From an uncultured Collinsella sp. (GTDB lineage Bacteria > Actinomycetota > Coriobacteriia > Coriobacteriales > Coriobacteriaceae): DNA of 13,950 bases. The stretch spans positions 1 through 13,950 of the forward strand of contig CABSMZ010000031.1 in NCBI GenBank assembly GCA_902478875.1, read 5' to 3'. The notes beneath the pieces are model-generated. The model ran no database searches. It worked only from the letters and a program-made list of their open reading frames with translations, and was not told the DNA's origin. This document shows positions 1-6,051 of the stretch, piece after piece (position 1 is the first letter of the stretch; every line of letters begins with the position of its first letter). The position numbers and the translations under genes are program-made.

Positions 1-46
1 AGATCTAGTACGGTCTCGTGGGCTCGGAGATGTGTATAAGAGACAG
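1..46. other. Illumina Nextera i7 adapter (synthetic contamination)
   Basis: This stretch is library adapter, not genome. Bases 1-4 (AGAT) are the end of the P7 oligonucleotide. Bases 5-12 (CTAGTACG) match, from memory, the adapter form of Nextera index N702. Bases 13-46 are the Nextera read-2 transposase adapter, ending in the mosaic end AGATGTGTATAAGAGACAG. An open frame started at base 32 would begin MYKRQ, and the opposite strand reads LSLIHISEPTRPY; both are well-known artefact peptides from this adapter. Genomic sequence starts at base 47. Confidence 0.98.
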
Positions 47-697
47 GCCCTGCTCAGTGAGCTCGGCCTGCTCGAGCACCCAGGTGCCGCTCGGCTTTTG
101 GACAGCCTCAACGAGCAAACGCGCAACGTGACAGCCACCATGATCGAGCGCGGCATCAACAGCCCGCGTACCAGCAGCATGGGGCGTCTCTTTGATGCCG
201 CGGCAGCAATTCTGGGCATCTGCGACAAGGCAACCTACGAGGGCGAACCCGCCATCGAGCTTGAGGCCGCCGCCTGGCGCGCGCTCGACAACGAAATCGC
301 CCATTTTCCCGACGACAACGCCGGCTATTTCGCATCTGGCCCATCGTGGCTGGACGGCCCCTATGTTCTGGACCAGAAAGCACTCTTTGAGGCACTTTTG
401 GGAGGAATTGAAGCCGGAGCGCCCGCCTACAGGCTCGCGCTCGACTTCCATATCGCCATCGCGCGCTCTTCGGCACGAATCGCACGCGAAATCTGCGCGC
501 GCGAAGGCATCGATACCGTCGCGCTCTCGGGCGGCGTGTTCATGAACCGACTTTTGCTCCAGCTCCTCACCCGCGAGCTCAAAAGCATGGGTCTCACTGT
601 CTTGATTCCCCAAACCGTGCCCGTTAACGACGGCTGCATCGCCTACGGTCAGGCGGCAGTCGCAAGCGCTCGTCTTGCGCAGATTGCATCGCAGTAG
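47..697 (+). CDS. hypF: Carbamoyltransferase HypF, C-terminal fragment
   Basis: This is the last 216 residues of HypF, which activates carbamoyl phosphate through carbamoyl-AMP and transfers the carbamoyl group to the C-terminal cysteine of HypE, the source of the cyanide ligands of [NiFe]-hydrogenases. The fragment has the typical Kae1/YgjD-like end of the family: GRLFDAAAAILGI followed by YEGEPAIELEAAA, then the glycine-rich VALSGGVFMNRLL near the end, and the closing PVNDGCIAYGQAAVA. The usual NDGG is NDGC here. The acylphosphatase, zinc-finger and YrdC-like domains are missing only because the contig begins inside the gene, joined to adapter at base 47. The ATG at base 32 lies in the adapter and is not a real start. 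It is followed 131 bp later by hypC on the same strand. Confidence 0.93.
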   Translation, partial: ALLSELGLLEHPGAARLLDSLNEQTRNVTATMIERGINSPRTSSMGRLFDAAAAILGICDKATYEGEPAIELEAAAWRALDNEIAHFPDDNAGYFASGPSWLDGPYVLDQKALFEALLGGIEAGAPAYRLALDFHIAIARSSARIAREICAREGIDTVALSGGVFMNRLLLQLLTRELKSMGLTVLIPQTVPVNDGCIAYGQAAVASARLAQIASQ

Positions 698-828
698 GCT
701 GTTCGGCCAGCCCGCAAGCCGCCGTCTCACAGGTGTAGCGCGTTTGCCCGCAGCGCCCGCGAGCGCTACCATCAACTGATGGATTATTGAGCGCCCGTCC
801 AGCGCAAAGCGTATAAAAGGGGAACAAT

Positions 829-1089
829 ATGTGCCTTGCCGTTCCCGGTAAAGTAGTCAAACGCGACGACGACCTCAAGGCCACCGTCGACATGATGGGC
901 ATCGAGCGCCCCGTTTCGCTGCGCCTCGTGCCGACGGCACAGGTAGGCGACTATATTCTCGTGCACGCCGGCTTTGGCATTCAGATTGTCGACGAGCAGG
1001 AAGCCCAAGAGACACTCGAGCTCGTCAATACCATGACCGAGCTGGCCAAAGAGGACCAACTCGCCACCAACCCAGCCGAGGCATACTAG
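829..1089 (+). CDS. hypC: Hydrogenase maturation chaperone HypC
   Basis: This 86-residue protein has the size and N-terminus of HypC/HupF: MCLAVPGKVV. Cys2, exposed after methionine removal, holds the iron being built into Fe(CN)2CO and contacts the hydrogenase large-subunit precursor. HypC works with HypD as the scaffold on which CO and cyanide are added to iron, then delivers the unit to the large subunit in the cytoplasm. The start is clear: ATG at 829 preceded by AAAAGGGGAA at 815-824. The stop codon shares one base with the GTG start of hypD, so the two are translationally coupled. The C-terminal tail after about residue 72 is low in conserved features. Confidence 0.96.
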   Translation: MCLAVPGKVVKRDDDLKATVDMMGIERPVSLRLVPTAQVGDYILVHAGFGIQIVDEQEAQETLELVNTMTELAKEDQLATNPAEAY

Positions 1090-2201
1090 TGGCGGCGGCG
1101 CAGCCGGTTCGCTCCGGTATCGACTTTTCGGCATTTCGCGACCCCAAGCTGGCCCGCGAGCTCATCGATCGTATTCATGAGCTTGTCGGCAACCGCAGCA
1201 TCAACCTTATGGAAGTCTGCGGTACGCATACCGTGAGCATTGGCCGCTATGGCTTTCGCTCCATTATGCCGACGGGGCTCAAACTGCTAAGCGGCCCGGG
1301 GTGCCCCGTTTGCGTCACCGCCAACCGCGACATCGATCACGCAATCGCGCTTTCCAACATGGACGGCGCCATCATCACCACCTTTGGCGACATGATGCGC
1401 GTGCCCGGATCGTCCACCTCGCTTGCCGCGCAAAAGGCGGCGGGGCGCGACATCCGCATCGTCTACTCTCCGCTCGACGCACTCGACATTGCCGAGCAAA
1501 ATCCCGAACGCCCGGTCATCTTTATGGGCGTCGGCTTTGAGACCACAACGCCCACCATTGCCGCCGCTATCCTGGAGGCCGACGCGCGCGGGCTCCAGAA
1601 CTTCTCGGTCTACTGTGCTCACAAGACCACGCCGCCGGCTCTGCGTGCGATCTCCAACGACCCCGAAACGACCATCGACGGCTTTATCCTGCCTGGTCAC
1701 GTCGCTACCATCACAGGCCTGGCACCCTTTGGGTTTTTGGTCGATGAGTTCGAGACCCCCGGCGTAGTCACCGGGTTTGAGCCGGTCGATATCTTGCAGG
1801 GCATCTGCATGCTGGTCCAGATGATTGTCGAGCACAGGCCCGCAATCGACAACGCCTACCGCCGTGGCGTCAATGCAGACGGCAATCCCGTAGCGCGCCA
1901 GCTGGTCGAGCAGGTGTTTGAGCCATGCGACACCACGTGGCGCGGGCTGGGGCCGATTGCGGCTTCGGGTCTTTCCATCCGACCCGAATTCGCGCGCTTT
2001 GATGCCGGCGCCCGCTTTGACGTGCCCGTTGAGGCGACGGTCGAGCCACGCGGGTGCCGCTGCGGCGACGTGCTTCGCGGAGCCATCACACCGAGCGACT
2101 GCCCGCTGTTCGGCCACGCATGTACGCCCGAACACCCCGTCGGCCCCTGCATGGTGAGCTCCGAAGGCAGCTGCGCGGCGTACTTTAGATACCGCGACTA
2201 G
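1089..2201 (+). CDS. hypD: Hydrogenase maturation Fe-S protein HypD
   Basis: HypD (370 residues, normal length) is the redox-active scaffold for assembly of the Fe(CN)2CO unit together with HypC and HypE. Visible family motifs are MEVCGTHT (Cys44), SGPGCPVCVT (Cys72 and Cys75), TTFGDMMRVPGS at about 98-109, and GVGFETTTP at about 147-155. The C-terminal cysteine region (GCRCG, DCPLFGHACTP, GPCMVSSEGSCAAYF; Cys323, 325, 338, 345, 354, 362) includes the ligands of the [4Fe-4S] cluster. The start is a GTG that overlaps the hypC stop by one base; no good internal start lies before the conserved region. The next gene, hypE, begins 48 bp downstream, consistent with one operon. Confidence 0.96.
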   Translation: MAAAQPVRSGIDFSAFRDPKLARELIDRIHELVGNRSINLMEVCGTHTVSIGRYGFRSIMPTGLKLLSGPGCPVCVTANRDIDHAIALSNMDGAIITTFGDMMRVPGSSTSLAAQKAAGRDIRIVYSPLDALDIAEQNPERPVIFMGVGFETTTPTIAAAILEADARGLQNFSVYCAHKTTPPALRAISNDPETTIDGFILPGHVATITGLAPFGFLVDEFETPGVVTGFEPVDILQGICMLVQMIVEHRPAIDNAYRRGVNADGNPVARQLVEQVFEPCDTTWRGLGPIAASGLSIRPEFARFDAGARFDVPVEATVEPRGCRCGDVLRGAITPSDCPLFGHACTPEHPVGPCMVSSEGSCAAYFRYRD

Positions 2202-2249
2202 CCCGGACGCCCCCGCGTACCGGCACCACCCACGATTGGAGTTTTCGAT

Positions 2250-3284
2250 ATGTCCCGTACTGCCACCGATAGCACTGTCCTGCTGGGCCACGGCTCCGGC
2301 GGCCAGATGATGAAGCGCATTATCGATGAGGTCTTTCTGGATGCCTTTGGGTCGCCCGAGCTGCTTGCGGGCAACGATGCCGGTGTCGCCGCACTGCCCG
2401 CAAGCGGGCGAATCGCCATGTCGACCGACAGCTTTGTGGTAACGCCGCAGTTCTTCCCCGGCGGCAATATCGGCCGACTCGCCGTATGCGGAACCGTCAA
2501 CGACGTCGCGACCTCGGGCGCTAACGTGCGCTACCTCTCATGCGGCTTTATCCTCGAAGAGGGCTATCCCATGGACAAGCTGCGCCAGATTGTGCAGACC
2601 ATGGCCGAAACGGCGCGCGAGGCGGGCGTGTCCATAATCACCGGCGACACCAAGGTGGTCGAGCGTGGCGGTGCCGACGGCGTCTACATCAATACCGCCG
2701 GCGTGGGCGAAGTGCCCGCGGGCGTAACGCTCAGCGGTGCGAACTGTCGGCCCGGCGACGCCATCCTGGTATCGGGTACGCTAGGCGACCACGGCATCGC
2801 CATCATGAGCCAGCGCGAGGGCTTGGCGTTTTCGAGCGACATCGAAAGCGATGCTGCGCCGCTCAATCATCTGATTGCCGACGTGCTCGCCGCCGCCCCC
2901 GACACCCGCTGCTTCCGCGACCCCACGCGCGGCGGCCTGGCATCCACGCTCAACGAGTTTGCCCAGGCCAGCGGCGTTGCCATGGAGATCGACGAGGATG
3001 CCGTGCCCGTGCGCCCCGACGTGCAGGCGGCATGTGAGATGCTCGGTTACGATGTGCTGCAGGTGGCAAACGAGGGCAAGATGGTTGCCGTGGTGCCGGC
3101 CGAGCAAGCCGATGCCGCGCTGGCAGCCATGCGCGCCGCCCGCTACGGCGAGAACGCCGCCATCATCGGTCGCGTGCTGCCACTTGCCGAGGGCGCCCGT
3201 CCCGCCGTGCGCGTACGCACCGGCTGGGACTCGACCCGCATCCTCGACATGCTTGTGGAAGAACAGCTGCCGAGGATTTGCTAA
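2250..3284 (+). CDS. hypE: Hydrogenase maturation protein HypE (carbamoyl dehydratase)
   Basis: HypE uses ATP to dehydrate the carbamoyl group received from HypF on its C-terminal cysteine into thiocyanate, which is passed to iron on HypC-HypD. The protein is 344 residues and ends in the diagnostic PRIC, so the cysteine that carries the cyanide is Cys344. It shows the PurM-like ATP-binding fold: LLGHGSGG near the start, LAGNDAGV, STDSFVV, the metal/ATP loop ITGDTKVVERG and FRDPTRGGLAS in the second half. The start at 2250 follows TTGGAG (2237-2242). It completes a hypF-C-D-E block; hypA and hypB and the hydrogenase structural genes are not in this window. Confidence 0.96.
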   Translation: MSRTATDSTVLLGHGSGGQMMKRIIDEVFLDAFGSPELLAGNDAGVAALPASGRIAMSTDSFVVTPQFFPGGNIGRLAVCGTVNDVATSGANVRYLSCGFILEEGYPMDKLRQIVQTMAETAREAGVSIITGDTKVVERGGADGVYINTAGVGEVPAGVTLSGANCRPGDAILVSGTLGDHGIAIMSQREGLAFSSDIESDAAPLNHLIADVLAAAPDTRCFRDPTRGGLASTLNEFAQASGVAMEIDEDAVPVRPDVQAACEMLGYDVLQVANEGKMVAVVPAEQADAALAAMRAARYGENAAIIGRVLPLAEGARPAVRVRTGWDSTRILDMLVEEQLPRIC

Positions 3285-3410
3285 CGGCACATTCCCGCGG
3301 CCGGCGCGATGCAGCTCGATATCCCTTGGAAATGTTCAGATTCCGAGCACGCCCAACGCGGAAGCCCAGTATTATGGGGTGCGTTTTGAAACCCAATGAC
3401 GGGAGCACCC

Positions 3411-4079
3411 ATGGCAGCAGCTTTTTCCCATGTGATTTTTGATTTAGACGGCACCATCCTCAACACGCTCGAGGACCTGGCGGCCGCCGGCAACCACACC
3501 TGCGAGATGCACGGCTGGCCCACGTTTGCCGTGGACGAGTACCGCTACAAGGTGGGAAACGGCATGCTCAAGCTAGTTGAGCGCTTTATGCCCGCCGAGT
3601 GCGCGGGCGACGGCCGTATGTTTGAGCAGACGCTTGCCGAGTTTAGGGCCTATTACGGCGAGCACAAGGAGGACCACACCTCACCCTACGCCGGCACGAT
3701 TGAGATGCTCGACCGTCTGCGCGCAGTGGGCGTTCAGCTTGCCGTGCTCACCAACAAGGACCATATTTCGGCAGCCCCGCTTATCGAGAAATACTTTGGT
3801 TCCGAGCGCTTTGCGCTGGTGCAGGGCCGCATCGATGCGTTTCCGCCTAAGCCCGAAGCACCCGTCACGCTGCATGTGATGGAGAAGCTGGGCGCCGATC
3901 CGGCAACCACGCTCTATGTGGGCGATTCCAATGTCGACGTCCTGACCGGTCACAATGCCGGCCTTAAGAGCGCAGGCGTCAGCTGGGGCTTCCGCGGCCG
4001 TGCAGAGCTGGAGGCCGCCGGCGCTGACTACGTGGTGGACACCCAGGACGAACTCGCCGAGCTGATCTTGGGCGAGTAG
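3411..4079 (+). CDS. HAD-family phosphatase, phosphoglycolate phosphatase-like
   Basis: This is a 222-residue haloacid dehalogenase-type phosphatase. Motif I is VIFDLDGTILNT (nucleophile Asp11, acid/base Asp13), motif II is AVLTNK (Thr114), motif III is Lys147 in PPKPEAP, and motif IV is YVGDSNVDV (Asp172, Asp176). A helical cap lies between motifs I and II at about residues 17-90. The pattern is that of Gph/PGP-like enzymes, so phosphoglycolate or another small phosphomonoester is plausible but the substrate cannot be read from sequence. I chose the ATG at 3411 because GGGAG (3401-3405) sits five bases before it; an in-frame ATG at 3396 would add five residues and has no ribosome site. It follows hypE by 126 bp and may be co-transcribed or independent. 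Confidence 0.88.
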   Translation: MAAAFSHVIFDLDGTILNTLEDLAAAGNHTCEMHGWPTFAVDEYRYKVGNGMLKLVERFMPAECAGDGRMFEQTLAEFRAYYGEHKEDHTSPYAGTIEMLDRLRAVGVQLAVLTNKDHISAAPLIEKYFGSERFALVQGRIDAFPPKPEAPVTLHVMEKLGADPATTLYVGDSNVDVLTGHNAGLKSAGVSWGFRGRAELEAAGADYVVDTQDELAELILGE

Positions 4080-4113
4080 CGAGCGGCACTGCTTAACGTA
4101 GCTGCGACAATTC

Positions 4114-4172
4114 TTCCGCGCGGAAAGCGCGTCCCGTTTTGGAGCTCTGGAATGGAACGCGCTTTCCGCTTG
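4114..4172. repeat. Palindromic unit 1 after the HAD gene, possible terminator
   Basis: GCGGAAAGCGCGT at 4120-4132 is the exact reverse complement of ACGCGCTTTCCGC at 4157-4169. The stem can extend imperfectly inward around a loop containing TTTTGGAGC. The left arm overlaps a perfect 12-bp palindrome, TTCCGCGCGGAA, at 4114-4125. It lies 35 bp after the HAD stop codon, so it may end that transcript, but there is no T-run. A second unit with the same loop follows, which favours a repeat family. Confidence 0.6.
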
Positions 4173-4189
4173 AGCCCCATCGGGGAAAC

Positions 4190-4256
4190 GGCATCCCGTT
4201 TTGGAGCAATATTCCGGGTCGCACTTTCCGCAACCCACCCCATCCGGAAACCGCGA
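4190..4256. repeat. Palindromic unit 2, diverged copy of unit 1
   Basis: GGAAACGGCATCCCG (4193-4207) pairs imperfectly with CGGGTCGCACTTTCC (4216-4230), around the same TCCCGTTTTGGAGC sequence seen in the first unit. A further arm, CGGAAACCGCGACCC, follows near 4242-4256 and is the near reverse complement of GGGTCGCACTTTCCG. The block therefore holds at least two and a half related palindromic units. No open frame with coding character is seen here. Confidence 0.5.
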
Positions 4257-4328
4257 CCCACTATTCGGCCAAATACCGGCTCACATTTTCCCGACCACCC
4301 ACGATGCAACGCTGGCGCAAAGCAACCT

Positions 4329-4384
4329 TAGTCATTGGGGACGTTCTTAAACGACTAGTCAAACAAGAACGTCCCCAATGACTA
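4329..4384. repeat. 56-bp near-perfect palindrome (dispersed repeat)
   Basis: TAGTCATTGGGGACGTTCTT at 4329-4348 is the exact reverse complement of bases 4365-4384. The 16-base centre contains the palindrome GACTAGTC (4353-4360) flanked on each side by AAAC. The element is thus two 32-bp half-units in opposite orientation that share GACTAGTC. A single half-unit with four mismatches occurs at 13295-13326. As RNA it would form a very stable hairpin, but there is no T-run typical of a terminator. Confidence 0.8.
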
Positions 4385-4438
4385 CAAGTGCCACCTAAGC
4401 CAGCCAAGGGAACGTCGCTGTTTTGGCAACGACAACGA

Positions 4439-4537
4439 AAGCCCGCCAGAGCGAGCAAGGTGCCTTGAAACAAGGCGGCATTGACCTTCTGGTCATGCCG
4501 CCGAAGTTGAAAGGCAGATTGCCGCTCTGGCGGGCTT
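4439..4537. repeat. 99-bp nested inverted-repeat element
   Basis: The outer arms AAGCCCGCCAGAGCG (4439-4453) and CGCTCTGGCGGGCTT (4523-4537) are perfect 15-bp inverted repeats. Between them are two smaller hairpins: GCCTTG-AAA-CAAGGC (4462-4476), and GGCGGCATTGACC (4474-4486) with GGTCATGCCGCC (4491-4502), which differs only by one bulged T. The nested cruciform shape suits a folded RNA, a short non-autonomous element, or a strong transcription barrier between the convergent HAD and lipoprotein genes. No flanking target duplication is seen. Confidence 0.65.
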
Positions 4538-4550
4538 GCAGCGTCGAGCA

Positions 4551-4578
4551 GTTGCGGCGTTTGGTAAAACGCCGCAAC
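4551..4578 (-). terminator. Hairpin terminator of the lipoprotein gene
   Basis: GTTGCGGCGTTT (4551-4562) pairs perfectly with AAACGCCGCAAC (4567-4578) around a four-base loop. It sits four bases after the stop codon of the minus-strand lipoprotein gene. The 12-bp stem is strong but is not followed by a T-run, so termination is an inference from position. Confidence 0.6.
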
Positions 4579-4581
4579 CCC

Positions 4582-5139
4582 CTAGCTCATCATCGCATTC
4601 ATCATCTCGTTGGTTGCGGAATCGTCGGCAGACCACTCGCCATCGTCATTGCAGGAGTACTTGAAGGTGACCTTGGTGTCCTTGGTCTTAGCAGCCTTGG
4701 TCACATCGACCATAACCTGACCGGCCATCTTGTACAGCTCGTCATCGGAAGGCATCGAATCGAGCGCGGCAACCTTCTCCTGGTACTGGGTGGCAAAATC
4801 CTCAACGATTTGGTTCATGGACTTGCAGGTAATGGTGACCTCGGCGGTCGCGACACCCTTGTCCTCGTCGACCGTCACGTCGCCGATCTTGTAGTCAAAG
4901 CCCTCGAGATAGCTCTTGGCATACTCCTTGGGATCGATACCCAGCTGCTCGAACTCGTCGCCCGAGGCCTCTTCCAGGCCGGCGAGGAAGTCGTCGCCAC
5001 CGTTCTTGACCTCGTCAAACTGCGTCGAAAGATCTTCGGTGATGAGCTCCTCAACCGAAGGACCTCCGCAGCCGGAAAGCACAACCACGCACGCGACCAG
5101 AACAGCCATCAGGGGCGCAAGCAGCAGCTTCTTCTTCAT
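4582..5139 (-). CDS. Predicted lipoprotein of unknown function
   Basis: This 185-residue protein begins with a lipoprotein signal: MKKKLLLAPL, a hydrophobic stretch, then the lipobox LSGC with Cys24 as the lipidation site. The mature 162 residues would be anchored to the outer face of the cytoplasmic membrane. It is acidic (SVEELITEDL, DEVKNGGDDF, EEASGDEFEQ) and ends in an Asp/Asn/Met-rich tail. The central part YKIGDVTVDEDKGVATAEVT looks like the beta-strand core of the small NTF2-like or DUF-type lipoproteins common in Gram-positive gut bacteria, but I do not recognise a specific family. The start at 5139 is supported by GGGAGGAATGTC immediately before the ATG; an in-frame ATG at 5178 lies upstream of this ribosome site and is rejected. 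No functional partner is adjacent. Confidence 0.85.
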   Translation of the reverse strand: MKKKLLLAPLMAVLVACVVVLSGCGGPSVEELITEDLSTQFDEVKNGGDDFLAGLEEASGDEFEQLGIDPKEYAKSYLEGFDYKIGDVTVDEDKGVATAEVTITCKSMNQIVEDFATQYQEKVAALDSMPSDDELYKMAGQVMVDVTKAAKTKDTKVTFKYSCNDDGEWSADDSATNEMMNAMMS

Positions 5140-5318
5140 GACATTCCTCCCAACTAGCGGCACCGCGCTTCCCAACACGGTGCACGTCGTAACAATAAGA
5201 CCATACTAGCCGCTAACGAACACCCCCGGCAAAGCAAAAGCGCAGTCGGCTCGATTTAACGTCCGAACGGTTTACCGGTCCGCCCAACGCGCAATAAAAC
5301 GTTCCGCCGCATTGCAAT

Positions 5319-5351
5319 AAAAAAGGGTGGTCGGACAATTCGACCACCCTT
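5319..5351 (-). terminator. Rho-independent terminator of the PTS IIA gene
   Basis: On the minus strand AAGGGTGGTCG pairs with CGACCACCCTT around a seven-base loop (arms 5341-5351 and 5323-5333) and runs into a six-base T-tract (5319-5324). It lies 23 bp after the stop of the EIIA gene. This is a textbook intrinsic terminator and separates that gene from the downstream lipoprotein gene. Confidence 0.9.
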
Positions 5352-5374
5352 GCACATCCTTTGAATGCCGCAGT

Positions 5375-5911
5375 TTACTTGCGGACGACCTTGACGATGG
5401 CATCGCCGGCGGCGACAGCAGAGTCAGCCTCGAGGGCGAGCTCGACGTCGGCGAACTCGGCGGTGTTGGACACAGCCACGACGACGCAGTCCTTGTAGCC
5501 GGCAGCGGCGATCTTGGCGCGGTCGATCTTGAGCATGGGCTGGCCGGCCTTAACGACGTCGTCGGCCTTGACGAAGCCCTCGAAGCCGTCGCCGTTCATG
5601 TTGACGGTATCGACGCCAACATGCACCAGAACCTCGATGCCGCTATCGGACTGCAGACCCACGGCGTGGCCCATGGTGACGGTCACCTTGCCGTCGCAGG
5701 GAGCGTAGACCAGATCGTCCTCGGGCCACACGGCGCAGCCCTTGCCCAGGACCTCGCCGCCAAAGACGGGATCGGGCACGTCGGCCATCTTGATGACCTT
5801 GCCCTTGACGGGCGAGCACAGCACGTCGGCGCCGGCAGAAGCAGAGATGGAGGACGGAGCAGCGGCAGTCGCGGGCTCAGCCTTCTTCTTGAACATGTCA
5901 AACAGACCCAT
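5375..5911 (-). CDS. PTS system glucose-type EIIA component
   Basis: A free-standing EIIA(Glc)/Crr-like domain of 178 residues that takes phosphate from HPr and gives it to a sugar-specific EIIB. After a short N-terminal amphipathic segment (MGLFDMFKKK) and an Ala/Ser linker, the domain runs from about residue 30: SPVKGKVI, VFGGEVLGKG, YAPCDGKVT. The two family histidines are present: His82 in TMGHAVGL and the phosphorylated His97 in VLVHVGVDTV. The start is ATG 5911, preceded by AAGAGGAGAAAA. Longer in-frame starts as far as 6043 lie upstream of the promoter at 5961-5989 and are not credible. It has its own promoter and terminator, so it is a single-gene unit. No EIIB or EIIC is encoded in the window, so it must serve permeases elsewhere, perhaps a beta-glucoside one given the next gene. 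Confidence 0.93.
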   Translation of the reverse strand: MGLFDMFKKKAEPATAAAPSSISASAGADVLCSPVKGKVIKMADVPDPVFGGEVLGKGCAVWPEDDLVYAPCDGKVTVTMGHAVGLQSDSGIEVLVHVGVDTVNMNGDGFEGFVKADDVVKAGQPMLKIDRAKIAAAGYKDCVVVAVSNTAEFADVELALEADSAVAAGDAIVKVVRK

Positions 5912-5960
5912 ACGTTTTCTCCTCTTGATTAAGCGCAACGTTGTGCGCATGCCTATGGTG

Positions 5961-5989
5961 ATTATAGTGCCAAATGGTTCAAATGCTAA
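5961..5989 (-). promoter_or_regulatory. Sigma70-type promoter of the PTS IIA gene
   Basis: On the minus strand a consensus -10 box TATAAT (5961-5966) is preceded by 17 bp and the -35 box TTAGCA (5984-5989, four of six consensus bases). The expected start of transcription is near 5954, giving a leader of about 40 bases that includes the AAGAGGAGAAAA ribosome site. It begins 62 bases after the end of the upstream glycosidase gene. Confidence 0.75.
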
Positions 5990-6051
5990 GGTGGGGACTC
6001 GAATCGCGAGCCCATCCCAACGCTTTTCCCCGGTGGCACTCATATTGTCGA

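Noticed and set aside
32..46. ATG start of the hypF frame at base 32
   Set aside because: It lies in the Nextera adapter and gives the artefact peptide MYKRQ.
787..817. TTGAGC-N19-TATAAA as a hypC promoter
   Set aside because: The start of transcription would fall after the AAGGGG ribosome site; the spacer is also long. hypC is more likely read through from hypF.
3370..3375. TATTAT as the -10 box of the HAD gene
   Set aside because: No acceptable -35 hexamer lies at 16-18 bp before it.
4423..5157. Plus-strand open frame of 244 codons
   Set aside because: It is antisense to the lipoprotein gene and runs through the nested hairpins.
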